Assembly (NCBI GenBank): GCA_964036195.1
Contig: OZ038450.1
Location: 33,807,197 to 33,871,196, forward strand
Length of the DNA stretch: 64,000 nucleotides
Direction of reading: 5' to 3'
From: Sphaerolaimus hirsutus
Lineage: Eukaryota > Nematoda > Chromadorea > Monhysterida > Sphaerolaimidae
The first letter of the stretch is position 1. Each line of letters begins with the position of its first letter. A program made the position numbers and the translations under genes. Under the pieces are notes generated by a model. The model had not been told where the DNA came from. It saw nothing but the letters and a program-made list of their open reading frames with translations, and searched no databases. Positions 54,933-64,000 of this stretch are shown here, one piece after another.

Positions 54933-56647
54933 ATGGTTTCACCAACGGGTCACATTAGAAAGACCCTGGGGCCGGCAAAGCACAGGGTGGACAACAGATT
55001 GGCAAGAGAATATGCCAAATATGACCCAGAACTATTTGCGGGAGCAACGAAGGAAGAGAAGAGAACAGAAATGAGAAGAGTGATTGCATCTGTTAAACAG
55101 GAGGGTGCAAAATTGGAGAGTGCAATGACTGCAGTGAGAACTCAATTTGACGCATGGAGGGATGTCGTCAAGGACATTGACGAACCCGACCAGATGGAAC
55201 AAGAACAGAAGATATACCAAGACTCGTATGAGGAATATGCAAACATGTCAGACTTGGTGACACAGAAAATTGCAGCCATGAATGTATACATCGAAGAGTT
55301 GCAAGACATGATCCAGCAACTGAGCGGAAGTACTATGTATGAAGTCAACACAGCATTCATACAGCAGATGGCTGCACAGATGGCTCTGACAGCTCAGGGA
55401 GCTGCTCCGGGAGCCAGTTCAACCAATGCAACCACAGCAAAGAGCGTCAAATTGCAGAAACTCGAAGTGGAACAATTTACTGGGGAAATTGTCAAATTTC
55501 GATCATGGTGGCAAATGTTCGAATCCCACATCCACAATAGAACAGATTTGGAGGACATTTCCAAGTTCTCATACTTGAGGAGCTTGCTGAAAGGCTCAGC
55601 ATTTGGCATGATCAGTGGATTGAGTGTGACCGCATATAATTATGCACCCGCAATTGCGATGCTCAAGAAGAGATATGACCAGCCAGTTGTGGTCAGAAAC
55701 ACGCTGATGAGTAATATCATGAAGCTGCGACAGGCCAGGAATACCTGTCAGGATATGAGAATTTTGTTTGATGCAATTGAAAGGCTGCTCCAGCAGTTGG
55801 AGTCACTGGGTGAATCAGTGGAACATCCAATGCTGTTAAGCCAGCTGCAACAGAAAGTGCCACCCGAGGTTCTCAGAGAAATCCAGAAGGAACAGGGAAC
55901 TGAGGAAGCCTTGACGGTGGAAATATTCAGAAAGCTGTTTGGCAAGCAGCTAGCGCTCAGTGAGGCTGTACAGCATGCACAGCAAACTGAGGCACAAGTT
56001 CAGCAATCGCGCCAAGGATTCGGGAATAATCCACGCGCACAGCAATTCAATAATCGGTTCCAAGGCAATGGGAATCGATTCAGAGGGCCAGAGAACCCAA
56101 GGACCAGCACAGGGAGCATGTCTGTGATCCAGAATGGTCAGAGTGCACCACAGGCTGGATTCATGAATCCTGGGAGGCCGTGTGTGTTCTGCAACGACAC
56201 ACAGCAATTACACTTTAATGATAAGTGTCCAAAGTTCAAAACTGCCAGAGAAAGGAGAGTGATTTTGTCAAAGGCAGAGCGATGCCTGAGATGCCTGCAG
56301 AAAGGGCATTACATGAATCAATGTCAGTTTACGAGAAGTTGCTTCTATTTCAAGTCCAATAGGCACCACACTGCGGTGTGCCCAGAGAAATTTGGTGATA
56401 ATGGCAATGGAAACGCTGGACGGCAAATTCCAGCATTCAAAGCAAATGGTCAACAAAATGGCCAACAGTCAGCAAACAATGGTAGAAAATCTGTGCCAAC
56501 GGTCGGTCGACCAGCACAGAGCCAACAGAGAAAGGCCACAGTGAATTGTGTCACTGTGGAAGAAGCTGGACCAGAAGTGGTAGAGACAGAAACCATATCC
56601 AGCACAGTGGTTACAGAACCAAATACAAAGCAACAAAATACGTCAGT
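54933..56647 (+). pseudogene. BEL/Pao element A gag and start of pol, truncated
   Basis: ATG 54933 (MVSPTGHIRKTLGP) is chosen over an upstream TTG. The frame encodes a coiled-coil-like N-terminus, then a DUF1759-type gag core (LEVEQFTGEIVKFRSWWQMF, FSYLRSLLKGSAF), and a run of zinc knuckles: CVFCNDTQQLHFNDKC, CLRCLQKGHYMNQC and a third. The third reads CFYFKSNRHHTAVC, where element B has CFYCKSN, so one zinc-binding Cys is lost. At NTSV the frame runs into the inverted LTR of element B and ends at 56726. Protease, RT, RNase H and integrase are therefore separated from this gag by the insertion. Confidence 0.85.
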
Positions 56648-57882
56648 TGTGATGAAGCCACCGAAGTCAGCGTCTTCTACCACCGAATCCGGCTGCTTCA
56701 AGACCGTAGTGAGAAACGGCCTTTAGAGTGGTTGATTTCCCGTTGTTGCCGAACGTCTACTTGTCGACAGCCAAGTTGAGTTTATTTCGTAGTTGTGTGT
56801 TGAAAAGGGGGTTCGAATTGTTTCAGGTACTTTATTTCGATCAGATACAGCGTGTTACAAAAGTGCAAAGCCTAGCGAGCTTCCTAGTCGAAGTTTCTAT
56901 CGCTAGCTTATTTTGTTCACTTGGGGTGGGTCCGCAGACTGAAGTAAAAACTCTCAAAGTAGCTAAGACACGGAAATCATGTATAGAAAAACAGCTACAG
57001 TAATTTCCTAATACAAATGCACAAATAAGACATGAATGCAACAAATAAACACATCTAGCCGAAACAGTTGCCTTATACCGCGCGTGCATACATTCAAACA
57101 ATTATGGTAAAGAAATACCAAGTACAAATTGGGCTAATAGAAAAACTATTAATCTTGAGAGGCGCGAAGTCAGCAAACTCGGCCGATTTACTAATTTGCT
57201 TCAATTTGTCAGAAAACATTGACGCACATTGGAACTAATAAAATAGGGTTTGAAAACTGTAAATAGTAGTGTAAATGTTCCTAATGACGTAAATAGAATA
57301 AGGTATATTCAACATGATAATAATAATCACTTCCTGGAAACGTATGTTGAATAATCTAGCAAATTGGGACTTATTTGAGGTAAATGGGTATTGTAATTGA
57401 GCAGAGTTTATAATATATTCGATTGAGCAAGGTATCATAATTATTAAGTAAATATAAATAGTTGTGAACAGGGTTATGACAATTATACCTATGCGAAGGG
57501 CTTTGTAAAGTAAATGCTAGTTGCACGCAGGGCACCATTTCTCTATTAGGACGCTGGCCTAGAGAATTACGCAGCACGTAAATATTTACAAGATTTGACT
57601 TTTGTAAACTGCAAGTAAACTATGCAAATGTATATATGATCATGATCAGAAAATTACGGCGAGTTGAATGAGCCTAATTTTATATTAATACACCTAATAA
57701 TAACATATTTGACTTTTTAACCTAAACATTCCACATAAACTTATCAATAACTTATAAAACACTTTCCTAATTGAATATTCTCCATGGATACGTAATAAGT
57801 ATAGGAAATACAATTTGCGTGGTAAATAAATATAGTGCATGAAAAGTAAATAGTGCAAATAAGTAAATGTGCGAATATGAGC
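56648..57882 (-). mobile_element. 3' LTR of BEL/Pao element B
   Basis: Read on the minus strand it ends CATCACA at 56648, the same terminus as element A's LTR, and is similar over its full length to 52500-53705. It abuts element A's gag-pol directly, defining the insertion point. The 5' edge, somewhere between the env stop (57883) and about 57735, is not resolved. Confidence 0.8.
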
Positions 57883-58454
57883 CTAATTATCAATTCTCTG
57901 TATTTCTTTATCCATCCATTTTGCCACGGTCAGCACACTCCGGGCGGAAGAGTTGCTGCACCTCGTTGTTGCAGCAACGTCACATGCTGGTGGTGGTGGG
58001 CGCCAAAGTGATGAGTGGCGTTTCCACAGTCGCCTCGGTGGTGAACGTGGTCGTGCGCGAAGTCGTGGGCGTGCGTGAAGTTGCAGGTCCGGTTGCTGGT
58101 GATGCCAACGCCGACCTAGCCTGATGATGAAGCAGGTAGTTGCCCGTGTCGCTTCCTGCGCGTTCGCGTGTGGTGAATTTGCGGATATCAGGCATGTGAA
58201 CACTGTCTCTGTTCCTGGCTCTGACTTGTCCCTCATCAGCTGAACTTTCATCTGGTTGAACGTATGCTGATAGTGACTTTGCCATTCTGTCCTCTGTTTC
58301 TGCTCTCCTGGCAAATCTGACGGACTGTGTTGAGTTGGATCTGGCTCTCCTCTTGATTGCTGGTCTCAACTCTGTCTTGCGCACTTTCCTCTGTGGGTAA
58401 TTGGTCTCTTTCTGAGTTGATTTCTTGATAGTATATCTGATGGCTCTGAAGCAT
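57883..58454 (-). pseudogene. Element B env-like C-terminal region, frame uncertain
   Basis: Two overlapping minus frames are open here. One ends SVLTVAKWMDKEIQRIDN at 57883 and another is Ser/Thr-rich. A frameshift relative to the upstream env frame would be needed for one continuous protein. Confidence 0.4.
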
Positions 58455-58456
58455 AG

Positions 58457-58954
58457 TTATATGCACTTGAATGGACACACTATGCATTTCCATATGCATG
58501 TGTATACGCATGGTGGAATCACTGGTTTCCCTGTGGCAATTCTCCAATTGTACCACAGGTATCCTGCAGCAACAATTCCAGCTACCAGGATTGTGATTCC
58601 CAGCAGCATTGCGATTGTGTTGATGATCACTTGAAAGGGTCCTTTCAGCATTCCTCCCATAAAGTTGGTGTATCCTTTTGATACTCCAGATATATAATGA
58701 CCATATGCTTTGCCGATTCCTGCTGCTGTCTGTCCAATTCCAGCTCCAATGCCTTCTATTGAATTTCTGATCACTCTGGGATCCAATGACATATCTGCTG
58801 TGTAATCGATCAACTGGTTCTGCACATGCTCCAAATTCTGTAGTCTCTGAATCTGGCCTCTGACATCCATGAAATTGGTCGCTCTGTTGACAATGTTGGT
58901 GAACAGGTGAGGCGCATCAAACGTGAAGGCCTGCCATTGTCCTTTCCATGTCAT
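58457..58954 (-). CDS. BEL/Pao element B envelope-like ORF, membrane-anchor part
   Basis: A 165-codon frame with a Gly-rich stretch (GIGAGIGQTAAGIGKAYG) and one strong hydrophobic segment of about 25 residues (IAMLLGITILVAGIVAAGYL and neighbours), consistent with the C-terminal anchor of an env-like protein. The large ectodomain expected of a full env is absent. Its ATG sits one base after the pol stop (TGA-A-ATG), which suggests reinitiation. The env assignment is inferred from position and topology. Confidence 0.55.
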   Translation of the reverse strand: MTWKGQWQAFTFDAPHLFTNIVNRATNFMDVRGQIQRLQNLEHVQNQLIDYTADMSLDPRVIRNSIEGIGAGIGQTAAGIGKAYGHYISGVSKGYTNFMGGMLKGPFQVIINTIAMLLGITILVAGIVAAGYLWYNWRIATGKPVIPPCVYTCIWKCIVCPFKCI

Positions 58955-58955
58955 T

Positions 58956-61900
58956 TCAATTGGACTGTCTGTTCAACTGGACTTTGACTGTCACTGCTGT
59001 CTCTGGGATATCCATTGTCTTTGAATTGATTTCCAACGGATACAATTGATTGAGTGGTCTGCTGACCACATTTCTGTTGGCAGTTCTGACTTTTGCTGAG
59101 CGAATCTGTCCATCTTTGCTGGGCTCTAACTGCTCGATGCGACCCATCCTCCATGCACCTCTGGGCATGTTCTCTTCATAAATCAGCACAACTTCATTCA
59201 CTTTGGGTTCTTGAGTCGCTGTCAATCTGCCATGTTTGTGCGTCACCTGAGTTCTTTCCCTCAAGCTTGGGATATACTCTTGATGCCACAAGTCCCAGAA
59301 CTTATCCAAAGTTTGCTGGGTTGTCTCCCAATATTTCTGCAGTTTCGCTGCGTTATCCATTCTGGGCACAAATTCTCCATCTTTGTCTGCGTCAAACTGT
59401 GGTGCTCCAATCTGACCTTCCCCTGTCAAGAAGTCTTTTGGCGTCAGCACTCTGAGGCTCTTTACATCACCATAGATGTAAGAGATTGGCCTGCTGTTGA
59501 GCACTGCTTCGACTTCTGGCAGAAGTGTCAACAATTCTTGCAGGGTTAACATTCTGTGCCCCACAGCTGCCTTGAAATGTTTCTTGGTGATGCCCACCAT
59601 TCTCTCATAGACTCCTCCTTGCCATGGTGCCATAGGAGTCATCATGTTCCACTGGATTTGTTGCTGTGAGCAGTAAGTCTGTACTGCTCCACTTTTGACC
59701 ATTTCTGACCATTCTTTCACAGTGTTAATGGCCTTGTCAGTGCTTGAGCTGAGCACTTTCTCTGTCAATTTGAATTGCGTTGCATTGTCTGAAATCACTG
59801 CCTCAGGCTTTCCACGCCTGGCGATGAATCTCCTGACTGCGTTCAGGAATTCTTGTGCTGTCATGTCTAGCACACTTTCCAGGTGAACTGCACGTGTCAC
59901 CATACATGTGAACAAACAGATCCACATTTTCCTGTGATCTTTGTCCACTTTGTACCAAACTGGTCCCAAATAATCCAAGCCCGTGTACTGGAACGGTCTG
60001 GCTCTCTGAACTCTGGTTTCTGGTAAATCTGGCATTGGTGGAAGCTGGTACGGCTTCGCTCCCAATTTCTTACAGGTTGGGCAGGTTCTCGTCACATTGT
60101 AGATCACCCGTCTGCCCTGTGTAATCCAGTACTTTTGTCTGATCGCTGCCAATGTGTGTTGCACTCCTGCGTGCATCAACTTCTCATGCTGGTCTCTGAC
60201 GATCAGCTGAGTCACTGTAGCCGTTGCTGGCAACAGTATGAGTGGTACTGTGACCTCCTGTGGGTCTGTATGCTCCATTCTGCCGTGGCACTTCAGGATT
60301 CCATCCTGATGCATTTGCACATTGAGCCATTTGATCAACTGCTGGTCTGCAGCTGCTTTCTTGCCATCCTGGCTGCCTTTGCTGTGGCCTGTTGCCAGAA
60401 TCTCTGCCACTCCTTTGTAATGATTCTGTTGCGTCACTTTGATCCAGTATTTCAATACAATTTCTCTCTCTTCAATGCTGATAATTCCCTGTGGTTTTAT
60501 TGTACCACAGATACTTTCCATGATTTCTGACAATCCATTCTGACTGTCATTTTTGCTGCGCTTTTTGTGCATCTGTCGCACAAATCTCATCACATATACT
60601 GTTGCATCCAGTAACTTTGTCAGTGATGAGAATCTCTGAATCTCAATTCCCAATGGGTTGCTTTGCTTGCTTTCATCAGCTTGCACATTGCTGGCATCTG
60701 GGTCCCTGACCACTTGCTGTGTGGCGCCCAGGTAAATTGGACTGGCTTTTGGGAACTTGAGCTCTTCTTTCTTGATTTCTGCCATTACTTCTGGCGTGAC
60801 TGGCTCCACTTTCGGCTCTGGCCACTCTCCAGTCATTAGCCATTCTGGCCCCTTCCACCACAGGTTACTGCCTTCCAACTCTGACATATTCATGCCTCTT
60901 GTGGCCATGTCAGCTGGGTTTTCCAGTCCTGCGATGTGTCTGATATGCATGTTCTCTGTCTCACTCTGAATTTTCCTGATTTCATCCAATCTGTTCTTGA
61001 CAAAACATGCTAGTGGCTTCGCGGTTGTCAACCACTTCCGACAACAGGTTGAATCTGACCATACAACTGTCTGACTGAATTTGACGTCCTTGAGCTCTTT
61101 GTGAATAAACTTTGACATCCTGCTGCCGATCAACATTGCTAACAATTCCAGCCGTGGAATTGTCACTTCTGGTTTCTTTGGAGCTAGTCTCAATCTGGAG
61201 TACAGCAGGCTTGACGTGCCGCTGTCATTTTCCGTTTTCTGGCATATGTATGCCGCTGCGCTGTATGCCATTGCTGAGGCATCAACGAAAATGTGCAGTT
61301 GTGCATCTGCACCACTCTGATAATTCAAATTTCGGTTGAACTTGATCTGTCCAACTTTGAGCAACTCTGTCTCTAATTGCTGCCAAATTGCTGTCTGTTC
61401 CTCAGACAGGGGAGTATCCCACTCTTTGGCACTTGGTCCTGAATGCCATAACGTTTGCAAAAATCTCTTTGCTGGCAGTAGGACAGGACTGACGAGTCCC
61501 ATTGGATCAAAACATCCCGCAGTCACCTTTGCAACTGTCCTTTTCGTGGGAAGTTTGATTTTCTGGTTAGTTTCTGATAACTGTGATTGCTGAACTGTCT
61601 TTGGCGTTTTCAGCCACATCTGGTCGCTCTCTGTGTCCCATTTCATTCCTAGGACTGTTGTGACAATTTCCTTGGCCACATCTGACTCTGCCAATTGCCA
61701 AGTAAAGCTCTTATTGTTGCTGTTCCATTCTCTCAGATTCATCTGTGCCTCTGTGAACAGCACTTTGGATTCCTGGTACAATTCGATTGCTTTCTGCTCT
61801 GTATCCACACTGAGGATCAAATTATCCACATACAGATTTTCATCGATCAATTTTGCATTTTCTGTGCCAGCTTGATTCAGGTGGTATCTGACTGTCAGCG

Positions 61901-64000
61901 CCAGCAGCGCTGGGCTGCAGATTATACCAAATGGTACTCTGGCAAATCTGTAAATCTGAATGTTGTCCTCCATAGATGGTTTCGTGGGATCCTTGTACCA
62001 CAGAAATCTTGTCACATCTCTGTCACTGTCCTGCAGACTAATCTGCAGAAACGCTTTCTCTATGTCTGCGACCAGGGCGATTCCATGCAACCGGAATCGC
62101 ATCAGCATCCCTACCAGCTGTGGTAGTATCACTGGACCGCGGTACATGCACTCATTCAAGCTTGGCATGCCTGGCGGTTTTGCTGAGGCATCATATACCT
62201 CTCTGACCTTTGTGGTAGTTTTCTCTGGCGTTATCACTGGTTGATGAGGCAATATATGGAACTTTCTGCCATCCATAATATCCTCTTGGACTTTCTCAAT
62301 TACTCCTTGCTCCTCTTGTGCTTTCATGATTGCCTGAATTTTCTCCAGTAACTCTGGGTCTCTTTTGAGCCTGTTGGTGAGGTACCTGAACCTCTTGAAC
62401 GCCATTGCTTTGTTGTCTGGGAGTTCATGCAAATTCGGCTTGTACATGAACTTTACAGAGTACCGTCCATCTGGGTTTCTCTGTACACTCTCATTGAATT
62501 GTTTGATGGCCTCATCATCCTCGACGAGGTCTGGCTGGTCCATTATGCCAATGGTATCCAGTCTATCCATATCTTTGACATTTGGTACAGGAGCAATTGA
62601 CAACGGTGCTTCCTCGTACCACTTTTCTCTCTGAATTTGATGCACAATTGTGTTGACCACCACCGGATATGCGCCATCCGTGGTCCATTGATTTCTGTTG
62701 CTCGTCAGCTGCCCACCTCCCATCAGCAATCCCAATTCTGATGGAATGACATACAATCCTGACGGAAGTCTGGTGGTGCTGGTGTTTCTGGACATCAAGT
62801 CCCAGAAATAATTCAAGCCTACTATAATGTCTGGCTTGAACTTGCACTCTGTCCCTTTTTCCTTGGGAATTCTGTCTGCAAAGTAACTCTCATCCGGGAA
62901 GTACTTCTGCAGGTACTTTTCGTCCTGTTCTGACACAGGCACTTTGACTTGTTCTGTGGTCAACGTCGGGACCACATCAGCCACCATATCAACTTTCTGG
63001 CCATTTCTGAGCCGCATTCTGAATTCCACTTGCTGTACGACTTTATAGTGCGGCTTTTCATTTCCGAATGTGTACACCTGGATGTGGTGTTCACCTGTAC
63101 TCTTCAGATTGAGTTTCTTGGCCACTTTCTCTGACATGTACGTTCCCTGGGATCCTGTGTCCAGGAACGCTTGAATCTGTAGTGGTGGCTGTTCAGGCTC
63201 CATCTCTGTATCTATTTCTGAAGCCTCAATCACGGTTCTGGCTGTCATCAACATTGACATATTTCTGTTTACTGACAGGTTCACTGACGTATTCTGTTGC
63301 TTTGTATTTGGTTCTGTAACCACTGTGCTGGATATAGTTTCTGTCTCCACCATTTCTGGTCCAGCTTCTTCCACAGTGACACAATTCACTGTGGCCTTTC
63401 TCTGTTGGCTCTGTGCTGGTCGACCTGCCATCGGCACAGACTTTCTGCCATTGTTTGCTGATTGCTGGCCACTCTGTTGACCATTTGCTTTGAATGCTGG
63501 AATTTGCCGTCCAGCGTTTCCATTGCCATTGTCACCAAATTTCTCTGGGCACACTGCCGTGTGGTGCCTATTGGACTTGCAATAGAAGCAACTTCTCGTA
63601 AATTGACATTGATTCATGTAATGCCCTTTCTGCAGGCATCTCAGGCATCGCTCTGCCTTTGACAAAATCACTCTCCTTTCTCTGGCAGTTTTGAACTTTG
63701 GACACTTATCGTTAAAGTGTAATTGCTGTGTGTCATTGCAGAACACACACGGCCTCCCAGGATTCATGAATCCAGCCTGTGGTGCACTCTGACCATTCTG
63801 GATCACAGACATGCTCCCTGTGCTGGTCCTTGGGTTCTCTGGCCCTCTGAATCGATTCCCATTGCCTTGGAATCGATTATTGAATTGCTGTGCGCGTGGA
63901 TTATTCCCGAATCCCTGGCGCGATTGCTGAACTGGTGCCTCAGTTTGCTGTGCGTGCTGTACAGCCTCACTGAGCGCTAGCTGCTTGCCAAACAGCTTTC
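58956..64000 (-). CDS. BEL/Pao element B gag-pol polyprotein, 5' part beyond the window
   Basis: One uninterrupted minus frame from the window edge to TGA 58958-58956, about 1680 codons. Order: end of gag, three zinc knuckles (all Cys/His intact), an aspartic protease (AFLDTGSQGTYM), and Pao-type reverse transcriptase (EVYDASAKPPGMPSLNE, VPFGIICSPALLA, catalytic LYVDNLI with YVDN rather than YVDD, as is common in Pao lineages). Then comes RNase H (HIFVDASAMAYSAAAY), an integrase zinc finger (HAGVQHTLAAIRQKYW, CPTCKK), the DDE core (TGLDYLGPVW, VISDNATQF, WQGGVYERMVG), and the DUF5641-like tail (VVSRPLNQLYPLEI). The lack of stops suggests a young copy. A single gag-pol frame is usual for this family. 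Confidence 0.95.
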   Translation of the reverse strand, partial: KLFGKQLALSEAVQHAQQTEAPVQQSRQGFGNNPRAQQFNNRFQGNGNRFRGPENPRTSTGSMSVIQNGQSAPQAGFMNPGRPCVFCNDTQQLHFNDKCPKFKTARERRVILSKAERCLRCLQKGHYMNQCQFTRSCFYCKSNRHHTAVCPEKFGDNGNGNAGRQIPAFKANGQQSGQQSANNGRKSVPMAGRPAQSQQRKATVNCVTVEEAGPEMVETETISSTVVTEPNTKQQNTSVNLSVNRNMSMLMTARTVIEASEIDTEMEPEQPPLQIQAFLDTGSQGTYMSEKVAKKLNLKSTGEHHIQVYTFGNEKPHYKVVQQVEFRMRLRNGQKVDMVADVVPTLTTEQVKVPVSEQDEKYLQKYFPDESYFADRIPKEKGTECKFKPDIIVGLNYFWDLMSRNTSTTRLPSGLYVIPSELGLLMGGGQLTSNRNQWTTDGAYPVVVNTIVHQIQREKWYEEAPLSIAPVPNVKDMDRLDTIGIMDQPDLVEDDEAIKQFNESVQRNPDGRYSVKFMYKPNLHELPDNKAMAFKRFRYLTNRLKRDPELLEKIQAIMKAQEEQGVIEKVQEDIMDGRKFHILPHQPVITPEKTTTKVREVYDASAKPPGMPSLNECMYRGPVILPQLVGMLMRFRLHGIALVADIEKAFLQISLQDSDRDVTRFLWYKDPTKPSMEDNIQIYRFARVPFGIICSPALLALTVRYHLNQAGTENAKLIDENLYVDNLILSVDTEQKAIELYQESKVLFTEAQMNLREWNSNNKSFTWQLAESDVAKEIVTTVLGMKWDTESDQMWLKTPKTVQQSQLSETNQKIKLPTKRTVAKVTAGCFDPMGLVSPVLLPAKRFLQTLWHSGPSAKEWDTPLSEEQTAIWQQLETELLKVGQIKFNRNLNYQSGADAQLHIFVDASAMAYSAAAYICQKTENDSGTSSLLYSRLRLAPKKPEVTIPRLELLAMLIGSRMSKFIHKELKDVKFSQTVVWSDSTCCRKWLTTAKPLACFVKNRLDEIRKIQSETENMHIRHIAGLENPADMATRGMNMSELEGSNLWWKGPEWLMTGEWPEPKVEPVTPEVMAEIKKEELKFPKASPIYLGATQQVVRDPDASNVQADESKQSNPLGIEIQRFSSLTKLLDATVYVMRFVRQMHKKRSKNDSQNGLSEIMESICGTIKPQGIISIEEREIVLKYWIKVTQQNHYKGVAEILATGHSKGSQDGKKAAADQQLIKWLNVQMHQDGILKCHGRMEHTDPQEVTVPLILLPATATVTQLIVRDQHEKLMHAGVQHTLAAIRQKYWITQGRRVIYNVTRTCPTCKKLGAKPYQLPPMPDLPETRVQRARPFQYTGLDYLGPVWYKVDKDHRKMWICLFTCMVTRAVHLESVLDMTAQEFLNAVRRFIARRGKPEAVISDNATQFKLTEKVLSSSTDKAINTVKEWSEMVKSGAVQTYCSQQQIQWNMMTPMAPWQGGVYERMVGITKKHFKAAVGHRMLTLQELLTLLPEVEAVLNSRPISYIYGDVKSLRVLTPKDFLTGEGQIGAPQFDADKDGEFVPRMDNAAKLQKYWETTQQTLDKFWDLWHQEYIPSLRERTQVTHKHGRLTATQEPKVNEVVLIYEENMPRGAWRMGRIEQLEPSKDGQIRSAKVRTANRNVVSRPLNQLYPLEINSKTMDIPETAVTVKVQLNRQSN

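Noticed and set aside
57883-58384. A conserved host gene encoding a Ser/Thr-rich protein
   Set aside because: It lies between the env-like frame and the LTR of element B, and its end recurs at 52440 with element A.

Overview
This is animal nuclear DNA: short GT-AG exons scattered through a very dense layer of nested DNA transposons, with BEL/Pao retrotransposons (a family known only from animals) at the right end. A TATA box followed 32 nt later by a TCAGTC initiator would fit an arthropod, but I cannot name the organism.

Layout. 0.8-1.4 kb holds the 3' exons of a mitochondrial ribosomal protein gene (MRPL30-like, +). 5.0-9.2 kb is elongation factor 1-beta (EEF1B, -, 5 exons, 220 aa). 9.8-11.6 kb is prefoldin 5 (PFDN5, +, 5 exons, 156 aa). 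11.8-17.5 kb is mitochondrial rRNA dimethyladenosine transferase 1 (TFB1M, -, 9 exons, 376 aa). 22.2-39.2 kb is the lariat debranching enzyme (DBR1, -, 11 exons over about 17 kb). None of these genes is a single ORF; I rebuilt each from exon homology, GT/AG sites and matching phases, and the frames close. 41.85-52.16 kb is a 14-bp satellite with higher-order structure. 52.4-64 kb holds two BEL/Pao elements in opposite orientation, the second inserted into the gag-pol of the first.

Main discovery candidate: a terminal-inverted-repeat DNA transposon family that makes introns (introners). Copies begin GTGCCARTNCCGCAC, end with the inverted repeat ...TGGCC, and are flanked by a 3-bp CWG (CAG/CTG) target duplication. 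In two TFB1M introns and one DBR1 intron the intron is exactly one element plus one TSD copy. The first two bases of the terminal repeat (GT) are the donor and the duplicated CAG is the acceptor, so the coding frame is restored precisely. A fourth copy, in DBR1, landed in CTG instead of CAG, so it has no outer acceptor. It retains a second, inner GTAAA/TTGCAG pair encoded inside the terminal repeats; using it would exonise 12 codons. About fifteen further copies or fragments lie in older introns and between genes.

A second layer consists of at least eight hAT-like elements with perfect 8-bp target duplications. Several are built from arrays of unrelated short repeats (CGATAT, GGTCCC, GGAAAC). 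Other notable structures are a TATA-driven three-way-junction RNA candidate antisense within an EEF1B intron, and a DBR1 exon held in the loop of a roughly 350-bp inverted repeat.
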